Assembly (NCBI RefSeq): GCF_001425085.1
Contig: NZ_LMDN01000004.1
Location: forward strand, 406,124-470,123
Source: Leifsonia sp. Root4
GTDB lineage: Bacteria; Actinomycetota; Actinomycetes; Actinomycetales; Microbacteriaceae
Direction: 5' to 3'
DNA length: 64,000 bases
Made by a program: the position numbers and the translations under genes. Shown in pieces: positions 1-8,602 of the stretch; within the stretch, counting starts at the first letter, position 1, and each line of letters opens with the position of its first letter. The notes below the pieces were generated by a model that was given only the letters and a program-made list of their open reading frames with translations, was not told the origin of the DNA and made no database searches.

Positions 1-380
1 GCCGCTGCCCCCTGCGCGCTCGAACCGCTCTCGGCCTCGGTGCGCCACTTCGTGCCCCAGCGCACGAGCGGATGCAGCACCACGATGAGTTCGCGGCCGG
101 CCGGGCTCAGCCGGTACCGCACCTGCACCGGCGTCGTCGGCGTCACCTCGCGAAGCATCAGCCCCTCCTGCTCGAGCTCCTTGAGCCGCACGGAGAGCAG
201 GCGGTCGGAGATGCCGTCGACGAGCGCGCGGTACTCCGAGAAGCGTTCGGCGCCGCGGGCACCGGCGAGCAGGATCGAGGCCGTCCACTTGCGCCCGGCG
301 ATCTCGGCCGCCATCTGAAAGCGGCGGCACTCGGCGTCATCGATGTGCTCGCCGTACAGCGACGTCAATTCGGTATCCAC
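1..380 (-). CDS. HxlR-family winged-helix transcriptional regulator (3' end outside window)
   Basis: Reads on the minus strand from a GTG at 380 off the left window edge; about 126 residues are visible. The start VDTELTSLYG is followed by DAECRRFQMAAEIAGRKWTA, then a helix-turn-helix with FSEYRALVDGISDRLLSVRL and a wing ending VRYRLSPAGRELI. This is the HxlR fold: a helix carrying the conserved Cys and RKW, a recognition helix, then the YxLTxxG-like wing. Family members are small redox- or electrophile-responsive regulators that usually control a divergent oxidoreductase. Here the divergent neighbour is a flavin monooxygenase, and a perfect palindrome lies directly before the start codon. Cys18 is a candidate thiol sensor (inference). 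The GTG start fits because it abuts the palindrome and keeps the usual short N-terminus. Confidence 0.85.
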   Translation of the reverse strand, partial: MDTELTSLYGEHIDDAECRRFQMAAEIAGRKWTASILLAGARGAERFSEYRALVDGISDRLLSVRLKELEQEGLMLREVTPTTPVQVRYRLSPAGRELIVVLHPLVRWGTKWRTEAESGSSAQGAA

Positions 381-393
381 TTACTAATAGTAA
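381..393. promoter_or_regulatory. Palindromic operator, likely HxlR autoregulatory site
   Basis: TTACTAATAGTAA is a perfect 6-1-6 inverted repeat abutting the regulator's GTG start and lying about 170 bp before the divergent monooxygenase. HxlR-family repressors bind TTACTA/TAGTAA-type palindromes. The position suits autorepression and possibly co-control of the divergent gene. Confidence 0.6.
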
Positions 394-500
394 GCACCTA
401 ACCATCGGCTCGTCAATGGCGCGCCCAGCGCCCACGATAGAAGAACGAGAGCACGACTCTCCCCCAGACTCGCTCGCACTCGAGCCCGCATCTGATCGCA

Positions 501-545
501 GTGAATCTGACCTCGGAGATTCTGACCTCAGTGAATCTGACTTCT
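501..545 (+). repeat. Three tandem 15-bp repeats in the monooxygenase leader
   Basis: GTGAATCTGACCTCG (501), GAGATTCTGACCTCA (516) and GTGAATCTGACTTCT (531) lie head to tail with an exact 15-bp period. A decayed fourth copy (catctgatcgca) lies just before. The array ends about 15 bases before the start codon, so it sits in the leader or promoter of the flavin monooxygenase gene. It could be direct-repeat operators or a replication-slippage product. Confidence 0.6.
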
Positions 546-560
546 ATGAAAGGAACACCG

Positions 561-1595
561 ATGGAACTCGGCGTCTACAGCTTCGGCAGCCTTGCCCGCG
601 ACCCCCAGAGCGGCGAGCTCGTGAGCACCGCGCAGTCCACCCGCAATCTGCTCGAGGCGATTCGGGTGGCCGATGAGGTCGGCCTCGACTACTTCGGCAT
701 CGGTGAGCACCACACGCACGAGATGCCCGCCTCGGCGGCGGCAACGATTCTGGCGGCCGCGGCATCCGTCACCGAGAACATCACCCTGGCCAGCGCCGTC
801 ACCGTGCTCAGCACCGATGACCCGGTGCGCGTGTTCCAGCAGTTCGCGACCGTCGACGCCCTCTCCAACGGCCGCGCCGAGATCACGGCCGGTCGCGGCT
901 CCTCGACCGAGTCGTTCCCGCTGTTCGGATACAGCCTCAACGACTACGACACGCTCTACGCCGAGAAGCTCGAGCTGCTGCTCGCGATCAACGCCAACGA
1001 ACGCGTCACCTGGAGCGGCACGACCCGCCCTGCGCTCCACGACGCGGCGGTGGTTCCGCGCCCGGATGCCGGCAGCCTGCCGATCTGGCTGGGCACGGGC
1101 GGCAACCCCTCGTCCTCTGTGCGCGCCGGTCTGCTGGGCCTGCCGATCGCCTACGGCATCATCGGCGGCGTACCGGCCCGCTTCGCGCCGCTCACCGAGC
1201 TCTACCGCAACACGGCCAGGGCCAACGGCATGGCGGAGGCCGACATCAAGGTGTCGGTCGGCAGCCCCGGCTACATCGGCGAGACCGGTGCCGCCGCCCG
1301 CGATGACTTCTGGCCGCACTGGCACAACACCATGGGGGTCATCGGATCGCAGCGCGGTTTCGCGGCCCCGTCGCGCCTCTCCTACGACCGCGACACGGCG
1401 GCCGGCGGTGCGCTCTTCGTCGGCTCGCCGGAGGAGATCGCCGAGCGCATCGTCACCCTGCACGGCAGCCTCGGACACATGCGGCACTTCCTGCAGATGG
1501 ACTTCGGTGACATGCCCCAGCAGCAGCTGTTGCGCTCGATCGAGCTGCTCGGCACCGCGGTCAAGCCCCTCGTCGACGCGGCGCTCCGCGCATGA
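561..1595 (+). CDS. LLM-class flavin-dependent oxidoreductase (luciferase-like monooxygenase)
   Basis: A 344-residue protein from ATG 561, preceded by gaaagga at a good distance. The longer reading from 501 would translate the tandem repeats and is less likely. The start MELGVYSFGS, the early segment FGIGEHH, the TLASAVTVLSTDDPVRVFQQ region and the GRAEITAGRGS loop are typical of the bacterial-luciferase TIM-barrel family that uses FMNH2 or F420 with O2. The substrate cannot be read from sequence. The gene overlaps the next by ATGA and lies divergent from an HxlR regulator, suggesting a small inducible redox or xenobiotic cassette. Confidence 0.85.
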   Translation: MELGVYSFGSLARDPQSGELVSTAQSTRNLLEAIRVADEVGLDYFGIGEHHTHEMPASAAATILAAAASVTENITLASAVTVLSTDDPVRVFQQFATVDALSNGRAEITAGRGSSTESFPLFGYSLNDYDTLYAEKLELLLAINANERVTWSGTTRPALHDAAVVPRPDAGSLPIWLGTGGNPSSSVRAGLLGLPIAYGIIGGVPARFAPLTELYRNTARANGMAEADIKVSVGSPGYIGETGAAARDDFWPHWHNTMGVIGSQRGFAAPSRLSYDRDTAAGGALFVGSPEEIAERIVTLHGSLGHMRHFLQMDFGDMPQQQLLRSIELLGTAVKPLVDAALRA

Positions 1596-2239
1596 GCACC
1601 GTCGGAGTCATCGGTGCAGGCAAGGTCGGAACGGCCATCGCCCGGCTCGCTCTCGCGGCCGGCGACGATGTGCTCATCGCCGGCTCTCCGAACGCGCAGT
1701 TCCTCGAGCAGATCCTCGCGATGACGGCCCCGGGCGCCCGAGTCGCCAGCCTCGACGAGCTTGCGGATGCCGCGGAGCTCACGGTGCTCGCGGTGCCGTT
1801 CGGCAAGATCGACTCCGTGGATTTGGAACGATTCACTGGCGCGGTCGTTGTCGACGCGGCCAACTACTGGGAGCCCGTCGACGGCACCCCGGCGATCCTG
1901 GCCGGGGCCGGCGCGCTCAGCACCAGCGAGGTCGTGCAGGCGCGGCATCCGGGCGTGCGCCTGGTCAAGTCGCTGAACCACCTCGGCTACCACGACATGG
2001 ACACCGACGCGGCCCCAGCAGGATCGGCCGGGCGCCGGGCTCTCGCCGTGGCCGCCGATGACGAGGAGGCGAGCGACATCGTCGCGTCGTTCCTCGACCG
2101 CATCGGCTTCGACCCCGTACACGTCGGCGCCCTGGCCGACGGTGCGATCCTGCAGCCGGGCGAGGCGCTCTTCGGTCGCTTCGTGCAGCGCGCGGAGCTG
2201 CTCGCCGTCGCCGCAGGGCGGGGCGAACTCGCTGCGTAG
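1592..2239 (+). CDS. NAD(P)-binding protein, F420-dependent NADP reductase-like
   Basis: A 215-residue Rossmann protein beginning MSTVGVIGAGKVGTAIARLA, with the GxGxxG dinucleotide loop at the N-terminus. The later segments VDAANYWEPVDG and VKSLNHLGYHDMD match the NADP-oxidoreductase, coenzyme-F420-dependent fold (F420_oxidored). Its start codon overlaps the stop of the monooxygenase (ATGA), so the two are translationally coupled and probably act together. It may supply reduced cofactor to, or process the product of, the flavoenzyme (inference). Confidence 0.75.
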   Translation: MSTVGVIGAGKVGTAIARLALAAGDDVLIAGSPNAQFLEQILAMTAPGARVASLDELADAAELTVLAVPFGKIDSVDLERFTGAVVVDAANYWEPVDGTPAILAGAGALSTSEVVQARHPGVRLVKSLNHLGYHDMDTDAAPAGSAGRRALAVAADDEEASDIVASFLDRIGFDPVHVGALADGAILQPGEALFGRFVQRAELLAVAAGRGELAA

Positions 2240-2361
2240 TGCCACGCCCCGGCGGTGGACGTGGCGTACACTCCGGGTAACGAGCTGCAGCACCGGTGCT
2301 GGAGCGTGCGGCATCCGCCCCACGCCGGCGTCGGCTGCACCCCGTGAGACGGGAGTCGGCG

Positions 2362-3519
2362 GTGAGAGTCGGAGTGTCGCGTGAGCGCCGAGACGGGGAG
2401 AGGCGCGTCGCCGCCACACCCGACACGGTGCGCCAACTGATCGGCCTCGGACTCGAGGTGTTCATCGAGAGCGGCGCGGGGACGGCGGCCGGTCACGGCG
2501 ATCAGGCATACGCCGATGCCGGAGCCGAGATCGTCGCCGAACTCGAACTCGAGCTCGACAGCCTCGACGTCTACGCACACGTCCGGCCGCTCAGCCCCGA
2601 GACCGCCACCCGGTTGCGCCGCGGCGCGGTCACCGTCGGGCTCGCATCGCCGGCGAGCGAGCTGCCCACCGTGCGCGCCCTCGCCGCGGCCGGCATCACG
2701 GCCTTCGCACTCGAGTTGGTTCCACGCATCTCCCGGGCGCAGTCGATGGACGCCCTGACCTCCCAGGCGCTCATCGCCGGCTACCGTTCCGTGCTCGAGG
2801 CGGCACTGCGGCTGCCGCGCTTCTTCCCGCTCTACATGACGGCGGCCGGCACGATCCCGCCGGCGAGCGTGCTCGTGCTCGGCGCCGGCGTGGCCGGGCT
2901 GCAGGCGATCGGCACCGCGAAGAGGCTGGGCGCCCGGGTGTCGGCCAACGACGTGCGGCCGGCCTCGGCCGACGAGGTCGCGTCGATGGGCGCCACCTTC
3001 ATCTCGCTCGATCTCGAGGCCGCCGAGGCGGGCGGCGGCTACGCCAAGGAGCTCGGCGAGGACCGTGCGGCCATGCAACGCGCTCTGCTCGCGCCGCACG
3101 TTGCGGCATCCGATGTGCTCATCACCACGGCCGCGATTCCCGGCCGCCCCGCCCCGCTGCTGGTGACCAGCCGGATGGTGGCGGCGATGCGCCCCGGCTC
3201 TGTGGTGATCGACCTCGCCGCGGAGAGCGGTGGCAATGTGGAGGGCTCGGTGGCCGGCAGTGACGTGCTCGTGCCGACGGCCGACGGCACGGGGGCGGTG
3301 ACGCTCGTGGGGCTGAAGGATGCCGCATCCGCCATGGCGTCCGACGCCTCCAGGCTCTACGCCAAGAACGTCGCCAATCTGATCGAGCTGATGACCGCCG
3401 ACGGCGTCGTCGCCCCGGACTTCGCCGACGAGGTCATCGCCGGCGCCTGCCTCACCGAGGGCGGGGTGGTGCGCCACGCGCCGACCGCCGCGGCAATCGA
3501 AGCGGAAGGAGCGGCCTGA
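2362..3519 (+). CDS. pntAA: NAD(P) transhydrogenase alpha subunit, part 1
   Basis: A 385-residue protein from GTG 2362 (VRVGVSRERRDGERRVAATP), with GGGAG seven bases upstream; an earlier in-frame ATG at 2296 adds an atypical Arg-rich extension. It carries the alanine dehydrogenase/PntA N-terminal domain (GAGTAAGHGDQAYADAGAE) and an NAD-binding domain with VLGAGVAGLQAIGTAKRLGA at about residues 170-190. PntAA binds NAD(H) in the cytoplasm and passes hydride to PntB, driven by the proton gradient. In this split arrangement PntA is encoded by two genes. The operon pntAA-pntAB-pntB is overlapped throughout. A TACACT at 2267-2272 is a possible -10 element. Confidence 0.93.
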   Translation: MRVGVSRERRDGERRVAATPDTVRQLIGLGLEVFIESGAGTAAGHGDQAYADAGAEIVAELELELDSLDVYAHVRPLSPETATRLRRGAVTVGLASPASELPTVRALAAAGITAFALELVPRISRAQSMDALTSQALIAGYRSVLEAALRLPRFFPLYMTAAGTIPPASVLVLGAGVAGLQAIGTAKRLGARVSANDVRPASADEVASMGATFISLDLEAAEAGGGYAKELGEDRAAMQRALLAPHVAASDVLITTAAIPGRPAPLLVTSRMVAAMRPGSVVIDLAAESGGNVEGSVAGSDVLVPTADGTGAVTLVGLKDAASAMASDASRLYAKNVANLIELMTADGVVAPDFADEVIAGACLTEGGVVRHAPTAAAIEAEGAA

Positions 3520-3872
3520 TGGATGGCATGGCGCTGTTGACGATCACCGTGCTCTCGGTGTTCGTCGGATTCGAGGTCGTCTCGAAGGTGTCGAGCACCC
3601 TGCACACCCCGCTGATGTCGGGGGCGAACGCGATCCACGGCATCATCCTGGTCGGAGCGATCATCGTCGCCGGCCAGGCGGACGACCCGTGGATTCTCGC
3701 GGTCGCCCTGCTCGCCGTCGTGCTCGCAACCGCCAATCTCGTCGGCGGCTTCGTCGTGACCGACCGGATGCTCGAGATGTTCCGCGGGCGCAAGGCCCCG
3801 ACGCCGACGACGGCACCGGGGCGGGCGGCACCCGGGCACGGCTCGACGAGCGGGAAGGACGGAGAGCGATGA
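3519..3872 (+). CDS. pntAB: NAD(P) transhydrogenase alpha subunit, part 2 (membrane)
   Basis: A 117-residue integral membrane protein with about three hydrophobic helices, starting MDGMALLTITVLSVFVGFEV. The segment VVSKVSSTLHTPLMSGANAI is diagnostic of the PntA C-terminal membrane domain and includes the conserved SGANAI loop. The last 25 residues are polar. The start shares one base with the pntAA stop, and the stop overlaps the pntB ATG, so the three subunits are translated in coupled fashion. It forms part of the proton channel with the membrane domain of PntB. Confidence 0.93.
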   Translation: MDGMALLTITVLSVFVGFEVVSKVSSTLHTPLMSGANAIHGIILVGAIIVAGQADDPWILAVALLAVVLATANLVGGFVVTDRMLEMFRGRKAPTPTTAPGRAAPGHGSTSGKDGER

Positions 3873-5242
3873 CGCTGCTCGACCCCACCTGGACCGCCCT
3901 GCTCTACCTGGTGGCCGCCGTCTGCTTCATCCTCGCGCTGCGCGGGCTCGCCTCGCCCCGGAGCGCCCGTCGCGGCAACCTCATCGGTGCGGCCGGCGCG
4001 CTCATCGCCGTCGTCACCGTGTTCCTCTCGACCGAGCTCGACAACATCCCGTGGATCCTCGCCGCCATGGCCATCGGCTCGCTCATCGCGGCCCCGATCT
4101 CGCGGCGCGTGAAGATGACCCAGATGCCCCAGCTCGTCGCCGCCTTCAACGGCGTCGGCGGTGGGGCGGCCGCGCTCGTCGCACTGCTCGAGCTCTCGCA
4201 CAACGAGGATCCCTGGGTGCGTCTGGCGATCGTCTTCACGCTTGTCGTCGGCGCGATCTCCTTCGCGGGCTCCGCGATCACCTTCGCCAAGCTACAGGAG
4301 CTGATGACGACGCGGCCGGTGCTCTTCCCCGGCCTGCCCGTGCTCATGGGCCTCGTGCTGGTGCTGGCGGTCGCCGGCTCGTGGGCGACCATCGCGACGG
4401 GCTCGATCGGGATCGCGGTGGCGCTGCTCGGCGTCGGGCTCGTCGCCGGCGTGCTGCTCGTGCTGCCGGTCGGCGGCGCCGATGTGCCCATCGTGATCTC
4501 ACTGTTGAATGCTTTCACCGGGCTCGCGGTGGCGGCATCCGGCCTCGTGCTCGGCAACGTGCTGCTCGTCGTGGCCGGCACACTCGTCGGTGCCAGCGGA
4601 ACGATCCTGACCAGGGCGATGGCCGCCGCGATGGGGCGCGGGGTGGCCGGAATCCTGTTCGGGGCCTTCCGCGGTGGCTCGACCGCGGGATCGACGACGC
4701 AGAGCGAACGGCCGGTGCGATCCTCCAGCGCCGAGGACGTCGCGGTGCTGCTCGGCTACGCGCAGCGAGTCATCGTCGTTCCCGGCTACGGGCTCGCCGT
4801 CGCCCAGGGCCAGCACACCCTCGTCGAACTCATCTCGGCGCTCGAGGCGCGTGGCATCGAGGTCGTCTACGCGATCCACCCGGTTGCCGGCCGGATGCCC
4901 GGCCACATGAACGTGCTGCTCGCCGAGGCGAACGTGCCCTACGAGTCGCTCAAGGAGATGGCGGATGTGAACCCCGAGTTCAAGCTGACGGATGTCGCGC
5001 TCGTCGTCGGCGCGAACGACGTCGTCAATCCGGCCGCCAAGACCTCTCCCGGATCGCCGATCTACGGCATGCCGATCCTCGAGGTCGAAGACGCCAGACA
5101 GGTCGTGTTCCTCAAGCGCTCGATGCGGCCCGGCTTCGCCGGGATCGAGAACGAGCTGCTCTACCAACCGCAGACGACGCTGCTCTTCGGCGACGCCAAG
5201 GACTCGCTCGGCAAGATCCTGGCCGCGGTGAAGGCGCTCTGA
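3869..5242 (+). CDS. pntB: NAD(P) transhydrogenase beta subunit
   Basis: A 457-residue protein starting MTLLDPTWTALLYLVAAVCF at ATG 3869 (ATGA overlap with pntAB). The N-terminal part holds about eight or nine transmembrane helices. The C-terminal NADP(H)-binding domain carries VIVVPGYGLAVAQGQHTLVE, VYAIHPVAGRMPGHMNVLLA, VGANDVVNPAAK and VVFLKRSMRPGFAGIEN, all family hallmarks. Together with PntAA and PntAB it makes the proton-translocating transhydrogenase that supplies NADPH at the cell membrane. Length is normal and no defects are visible. Confidence 0.95.
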   Translation: MTLLDPTWTALLYLVAAVCFILALRGLASPRSARRGNLIGAAGALIAVVTVFLSTELDNIPWILAAMAIGSLIAAPISRRVKMTQMPQLVAAFNGVGGGAAALVALLELSHNEDPWVRLAIVFTLVVGAISFAGSAITFAKLQELMTTRPVLFPGLPVLMGLVLVLAVAGSWATIATGSIGIAVALLGVGLVAGVLLVLPVGGADVPIVISLLNAFTGLAVAASGLVLGNVLLVVAGTLVGASGTILTRAMAAAMGRGVAGILFGAFRGGSTAGSTTQSERPVRSSSAEDVAVLLGYAQRVIVVPGYGLAVAQGQHTLVELISALEARGIEVVYAIHPVAGRMPGHMNVLLAEANVPYESLKEMADVNPEFKLTDVALVVGANDVVNPAAKTSPGSPIYGMPILEVEDARQVVFLKRSMRPGFAGIENELLYQPQTTLLFGDAKDSLGKILAAVKAL

Positions 5243-5344
5243 GCAGGCACGACGAGGAATCGCCTTCGTCCAGAGCAGATGGTCGGGTGCATTGTAGGGC
5301 GACGTAGACTGGAGGCATCCCCCAGCAATGAAAGAGGTCGCAGC

Positions 5345-5998
5345 GTGACTCAGACTCGGGTTGCCGCAGCGCAAACCTCGACCGAATGGTTCGTGCCACT
5401 CGGCCGGGCGATCCTGCTGGCCGTTCCGGCCATTGCGATCACCTTCTCCGAAGACCATGGCCCGCGGTTCGGCCTGATCGTCTTCGGCATCTGGGCGCTC
5501 GTCAGCGGCCTCGTGGTCGGTGCGCTGAGCCTGCGTCTGCTCGGGGACCCGCTCAGCCGTCGCCTCTTCGCCACGAACGGTGTCATCAGCGCCGCAGCCG
5601 GCCTCGTCGCGCTCGGCCTCGTCGGAGCGCTCGGCGCCGAAGAGGGGCTCGGCACCTTCCTGTTCCTCGTCACCGTCTGGGCCGCGTGCACCGGCGTTGT
5701 CGAGTTCTACGCCGGTTGGCGCACCCGCACGACTCAGGCGGCATCGCGCGACTGGCGCATGGCCGGTGGCTTGACCGTCATCCTCGCTCTGGTTCTCATG
5801 ATCCTGCCTCCGCACGCCGTCGTGTCCGTTGGTCTGCTCGGGGCTTACTTCGCGATCCTCGCCGTGTTCCTCGGTATCGCAGCGTTTTCACTCAAGTGGG
5901 ATTCGGCCACCGCTGCCCGCGCAGTCGACGCGCCGGCGGCATCCGCACCGCAGGCCACCTCCACCCCCACCACTTCACCTGAATCGGATGCCTCGTGA
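5345..5998 (+). CDS. Multi-pass membrane protein, DUF308/HdeD-like
   Basis: A 217-residue protein from GTG 5345 (VTQTRVAAAQTSTEWFVPLG), preceded by gaaagagg. It shows six alternating hydrophobic stretches separated by short Arg-rich loops and ends in an Ala/Thr/Pro-rich polar tail. The topology resembles the DUF308/HdeD family, whose role in actinobacteria is unknown. The earlier in-frame start at 5279 would add a basic, non-membrane extension and is unlikely. The gene overlaps the next one by GTGA and follows pntB by about 100 bp with its own probable promoter. Confidence 0.6.
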   Translation: MTQTRVAAAQTSTEWFVPLGRAILLAVPAIAITFSEDHGPRFGLIVFGIWALVSGLVVGALSLRLLGDPLSRRLFATNGVISAAAGLVALGLVGALGAEEGLGTFLFLVTVWAACTGVVEFYAGWRTRTTQAASRDWRMAGGLTVILALVLMILPPHAVVSVGLLGAYFAILAVFLGIAAFSLKWDSATAARAVDAPAASAPQATSTPTTSPESDAS

Positions 5999-6351
5999 CC
6001 TCGAAGCCAGACCCCAAGAAGCCCCTCGAGCCGTTGGGCGCGGCTTATCAGCCGAGCAGGCGTGAGATTCTGCGGCCGGCCGAACTCGTCGGCGGCGCCG
6101 GCATCGGTGCGGTGTTCGTCGGGCTCGTCGTCTTGCTGACGACCCAGCAGCTCGTGCTCACGCTCGTCTCCACCGGCATCACCTTCATCGTCGTGCTGAT
6201 GGTGCTCGCCCTTTTCGCCATGGGCTCCAAGCAGGACGCAGAGGAGACCGCCGACATCGAGCTGCAGGATGACGCTGCCCAACGGAAGGCCCAGCAGACG
6301 CAGCAGGCCGAGACACCGGAGGCCCCGGAGGCCCCGGACACCGCGCACTAG
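5995..6351 (+). CDS. Small two-helix membrane protein of unknown function
   Basis: A 118-residue protein from GTG 5995, overlapping the stop of the preceding gene. The first 35 residues are polar and Pro-rich (MTSKPDPKKPLEPLG). Two hydrophobic helices follow at about 40-60 and 65-85 (IGAVFVGLVVLLTT; ITFIVVLMVLALFAM), then an acidic Gln/Glu/Pro-rich tail with EAPEAPEAP-like repetition. I do not recognise the family. Coupling to the DUF308-like gene suggests a membrane complex. The strong hairpin at 6407-6447 ends the unit. Confidence 0.6.
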   Translation: MTSKPDPKKPLEPLGAAYQPSRREILRPAELVGGAGIGAVFVGLVVLLTTQQLVLTLVSTGITFIVVLMVLALFAMGSKQDAEETADIELQDDAAQRKAQQTQQAETPEAPEAPDTAH

Positions 6352-6406
6352 CGCCACACACCACGCGCCGCGCGCTCGCGCCGCTCCCGCTCGGGAGGAA
6401 AGAGCG

Positions 6407-6447
6407 AGAGGGGGAGGACGGAATCACTGATTCCGTCCTCCCCCTCT
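6407..6447. terminator. Long bidirectional hairpin terminator
   Basis: AGAGGGGGAGGACGGAATC pairs perfectly with its complement across a 3-base loop, giving a 19-bp stem between the convergent small membrane protein gene and purB. The purine-rich arm yields a pyrimidine-rich tract after the loop on either strand. Confidence 0.85.
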
Positions 6448-6474
6448 GCTTGAGTCCTCGGACCGGCGGGATCG

Positions 6475-7863
6475 CTAGGCGCGGGGCAGGCGGTCCACGA
6501 GCTCGTCGGCGAGGCCGATGTAGCCGGCCGGGGTGAGCTCGAGCAGGCGCTGCTTGGCGGCGTCACCGATGTCGAGCGCGCCGACGAATGCGACGAGCTC
6601 GGTCTGGCCGATGCGCTTGCCACGGGTCAGATCCTTGAGCAGGGCGTAGGGGTCCTCGATGTTCGAGCGACCGGCTGCCACCTCGGCACGGATGACGGTT
6701 TGAATCGCTTCACCGAGGATCTCCCAGTTCGCGTCAAGGTCGGCCAGCAGCACCTCGCGGGCGAGGTCGATCTCGCCGAGGCCGCGCTGGATGTTGTCGA
6801 GGGCGAGCATCGAGTGACCGAAGCCGACGCCGATGTTGCGCTGCGCACTGGAGTCGGTGAGGTCGCGCTGCAGGCGGCTGGTCACGAGGGTCGCGGCGAG
6901 CGAGTCGAGCAGGGCGCTGGAGAGCTCGAGGTTCGCCTCGGCGTTCTCGAAGCGAATCGGGTTGATCTTGTGCGGCATCGTGGAGGAGCCGGTGGCACCG
7001 GCCTGCGGAATCTGACGGAAGTAGCCCATCGAGATGTAGGTCCAGATGTCGGTGGCGAGGTTGTGCAGCACGCGGTTCGCGTGCGAGACGCGGTTGTAGA
7101 GCTCGGCCTGCCAGTCGTGCGATTCGATCTGCGTGGTCAGCGGGTTCCACGTGAGCCCGAGGCCCTCGACGAACTCCTGCGAGATGGTGGGCCAGGCGGC
7201 ATCCGGTGCCGCGACAACGTGCGCGGCGAATGTGCCGGTGGCGCCGGAGAACTTGCCGAGGTACTCGCTGGCGGAGACCTGGGCCTCGATGCGGCCGAGG
7301 CGGTAGACGAAGACGGCGAGCTCCTTGCCCATCGTCGACGGCGTTGCCGGCTGACCGTGGGTGTGGCAGAGCATCGCGGCGTCGCGGTGGGTCTCGGCCA
7401 GCTCGGTGAGCGTGGCGATGACGCCGCGGAACTTGGGCAGCCACACCGTCTGCACGGCGTCACGCACGGTGAGGGCGTAGCTGAGGTTGTTGATGTCTTC
7501 GCTCGTGCAGGCGAAGTGCGTGAGCTCGGCGATGGAGTCGAGGCCGAGCGCGGCCAGCCGGCGGCGAACGAGGTACTCAACGGCCTTCACATCGTGGCGG
7601 GTCACGGCTTCGAGGGCGGCGAGCTCGTCGATCTCGGCCTGGCCGAAGTCGGCGACGAGGGCGCGGAGCGAGACCTTCTTCTCGTCGGAGAGCGGTGCGG
7701 AACCGAACATGGAGTGGTCGGTCAGGTAGATCAGCCACTCCACCTCGACCTGCACGCGCGCCCGGTTGAGCCCGGCCTCGGAGAGGAACTCTCCCAACTC
7801 GGTGACGGCGGCCTGGTAACGGCCGTCGAGCGGGCTGAGTGGCTGAGGGGGCAGGGGACTCAT
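6475..7863 (-). CDS. purB: Adenylosuccinate lyase
   Basis: A 462-residue protein starting MSPLPPQPLSPLDGRYQAAV. It holds TSEDINNLSYALTVRDA at about residues 115-130 and the fumarate-lyase superfamily signature GSSTMPHKINPIRFEN near residues 292-307. The enzyme cleaves SAICAR and adenylosuccinate, acting twice in purine synthesis in the cytoplasm. The length and LDGRY start match the long PurB type, also found in enteric bacteria. Its ATG overlaps the stop of the upstream phosphatase gene, so they form a two-gene operon ending at the hairpin at 6407-6447. Confidence 0.96.
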   Translation of the reverse strand: MSPLPPQPLSPLDGRYQAAVTELGEFLSEAGLNRARVQVEVEWLIYLTDHSMFGSAPLSDEKKVSLRALVADFGQAEIDELAALEAVTRHDVKAVEYLVRRRLAALGLDSIAELTHFACTSEDINNLSYALTVRDAVQTVWLPKFRGVIATLTELAETHRDAAMLCHTHGQPATPSTMGKELAVFVYRLGRIEAQVSASEYLGKFSGATGTFAAHVVAAPDAAWPTISQEFVEGLGLTWNPLTTQIESHDWQAELYNRVSHANRVLHNLATDIWTYISMGYFRQIPQAGATGSSTMPHKINPIRFENAEANLELSSALLDSLAATLVTSRLQRDLTDSSAQRNIGVGFGHSMLALDNIQRGLGEIDLAREVLLADLDANWEILGEAIQTVIRAEVAAGRSNIEDPYALLKDLTRGKRIGQTELVAFVGALDIGDAAKQRLLELTPAGYIGLADELVDRLPRA

Positions 7864-8387
7864 CGGACTCCTTGTCGGATTGCGGGGGCGATTTGCCGGA
7901 ATAGTGCCTGCGAAGACCTCTCAATCATCGCAAGAACTGCGTCAAACATCGCATCGTCCGAATAGTAGGGGTCCGGAATATCGCGCAGGTGCGCCTGTTC
8001 CGCGTCAAAACTGAGCATCATGCGCACCTTGTCGCGCTCGATCTCATCGGTGGCCCACGCACGCAGGATGCGCTCGTGGCTGCGGTCGAAGGCAACGATC
8101 AGATCGAAGTCGCCGAAGGAATCGGTCTCGAACTGGCGGGCCCTATGCATGCTTCCGTCATAGCCGCGTCGGGCGAGCGCGTCGATCGTGCGCTGGTCGG
8201 CCCGCTCCCCCACGTGCCAGTCGCCCGTGCCGGAAGAGGTTGTGACGATGTACCCGGCGAGGCCGGCGCGCGCGACCTGCTCGCGCAGCACAACTTCGGC
8301 CATCGGTGAGCGGCAGATGTTGCCGGTGCACACGAAACTGATGCGGAAGGGCTGCGCGTCATCGCTCGGCGAATCAGCGCGCGTCAT
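7860..8387 (-). CDS. Low-molecular-weight protein-tyrosine phosphatase
   Basis: A 175-residue enzyme with the P-loop VCTGNICRSP (catalytic Cys20, Arg26 from the ATG at 8387) and the general-acid loop DIPDPYYSDDAMFD. It removes phosphate from phosphotyrosine in the cytoplasm; actinobacterial relatives include PtpA-type enzymes. In-frame starts at 8396 (ATG) and 8408 (TTG) are possible; none has a clear ribosome site. The stop overlaps the purB start, an arrangement I read as simple cotranscription. Confidence 0.88.
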   Translation of the reverse strand: MTRADSPSDDAQPFRISFVCTGNICRSPMAEVVLREQVARAGLAGYIVTTSSGTGDWHVGERADQRTIDALARRGYDGSMHRARQFETDSFGDFDLIVAFDRSHERILRAWATDEIERDKVRMMLSFDAEQAHLRDIPDPYYSDDAMFDAVLAMIERSSQALFRQIAPAIRQGVR

Positions 8388-8602
8388 GCAGTCCATTCTG
8401 GGGCACAAATCGGCCGCGCGCAGTTCGAATTTATGTTCGCATCAGGATGCCGCTCGCGGGGCGTGAATCGGGCCAGCTGCCGCCCCAGCGAGCGGCAGCG
8501 GCGCCACCGCTCCTCCTGCGCACAGCGCCGCACGAGCGACAGGTTCTCCACCGCTGCCCGTCCGGTGCCGACACCTCAGAGGAGTGAGCCGAGACTGGAC
8601 GG

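Noticed and set aside
528-1487. 319-codon open frame antisense to the flavin monooxygenase gene
   Set aside because: Arg/Gly-rich translation without motifs; it is the GC-bias shadow of the conserved plus-strand gene.
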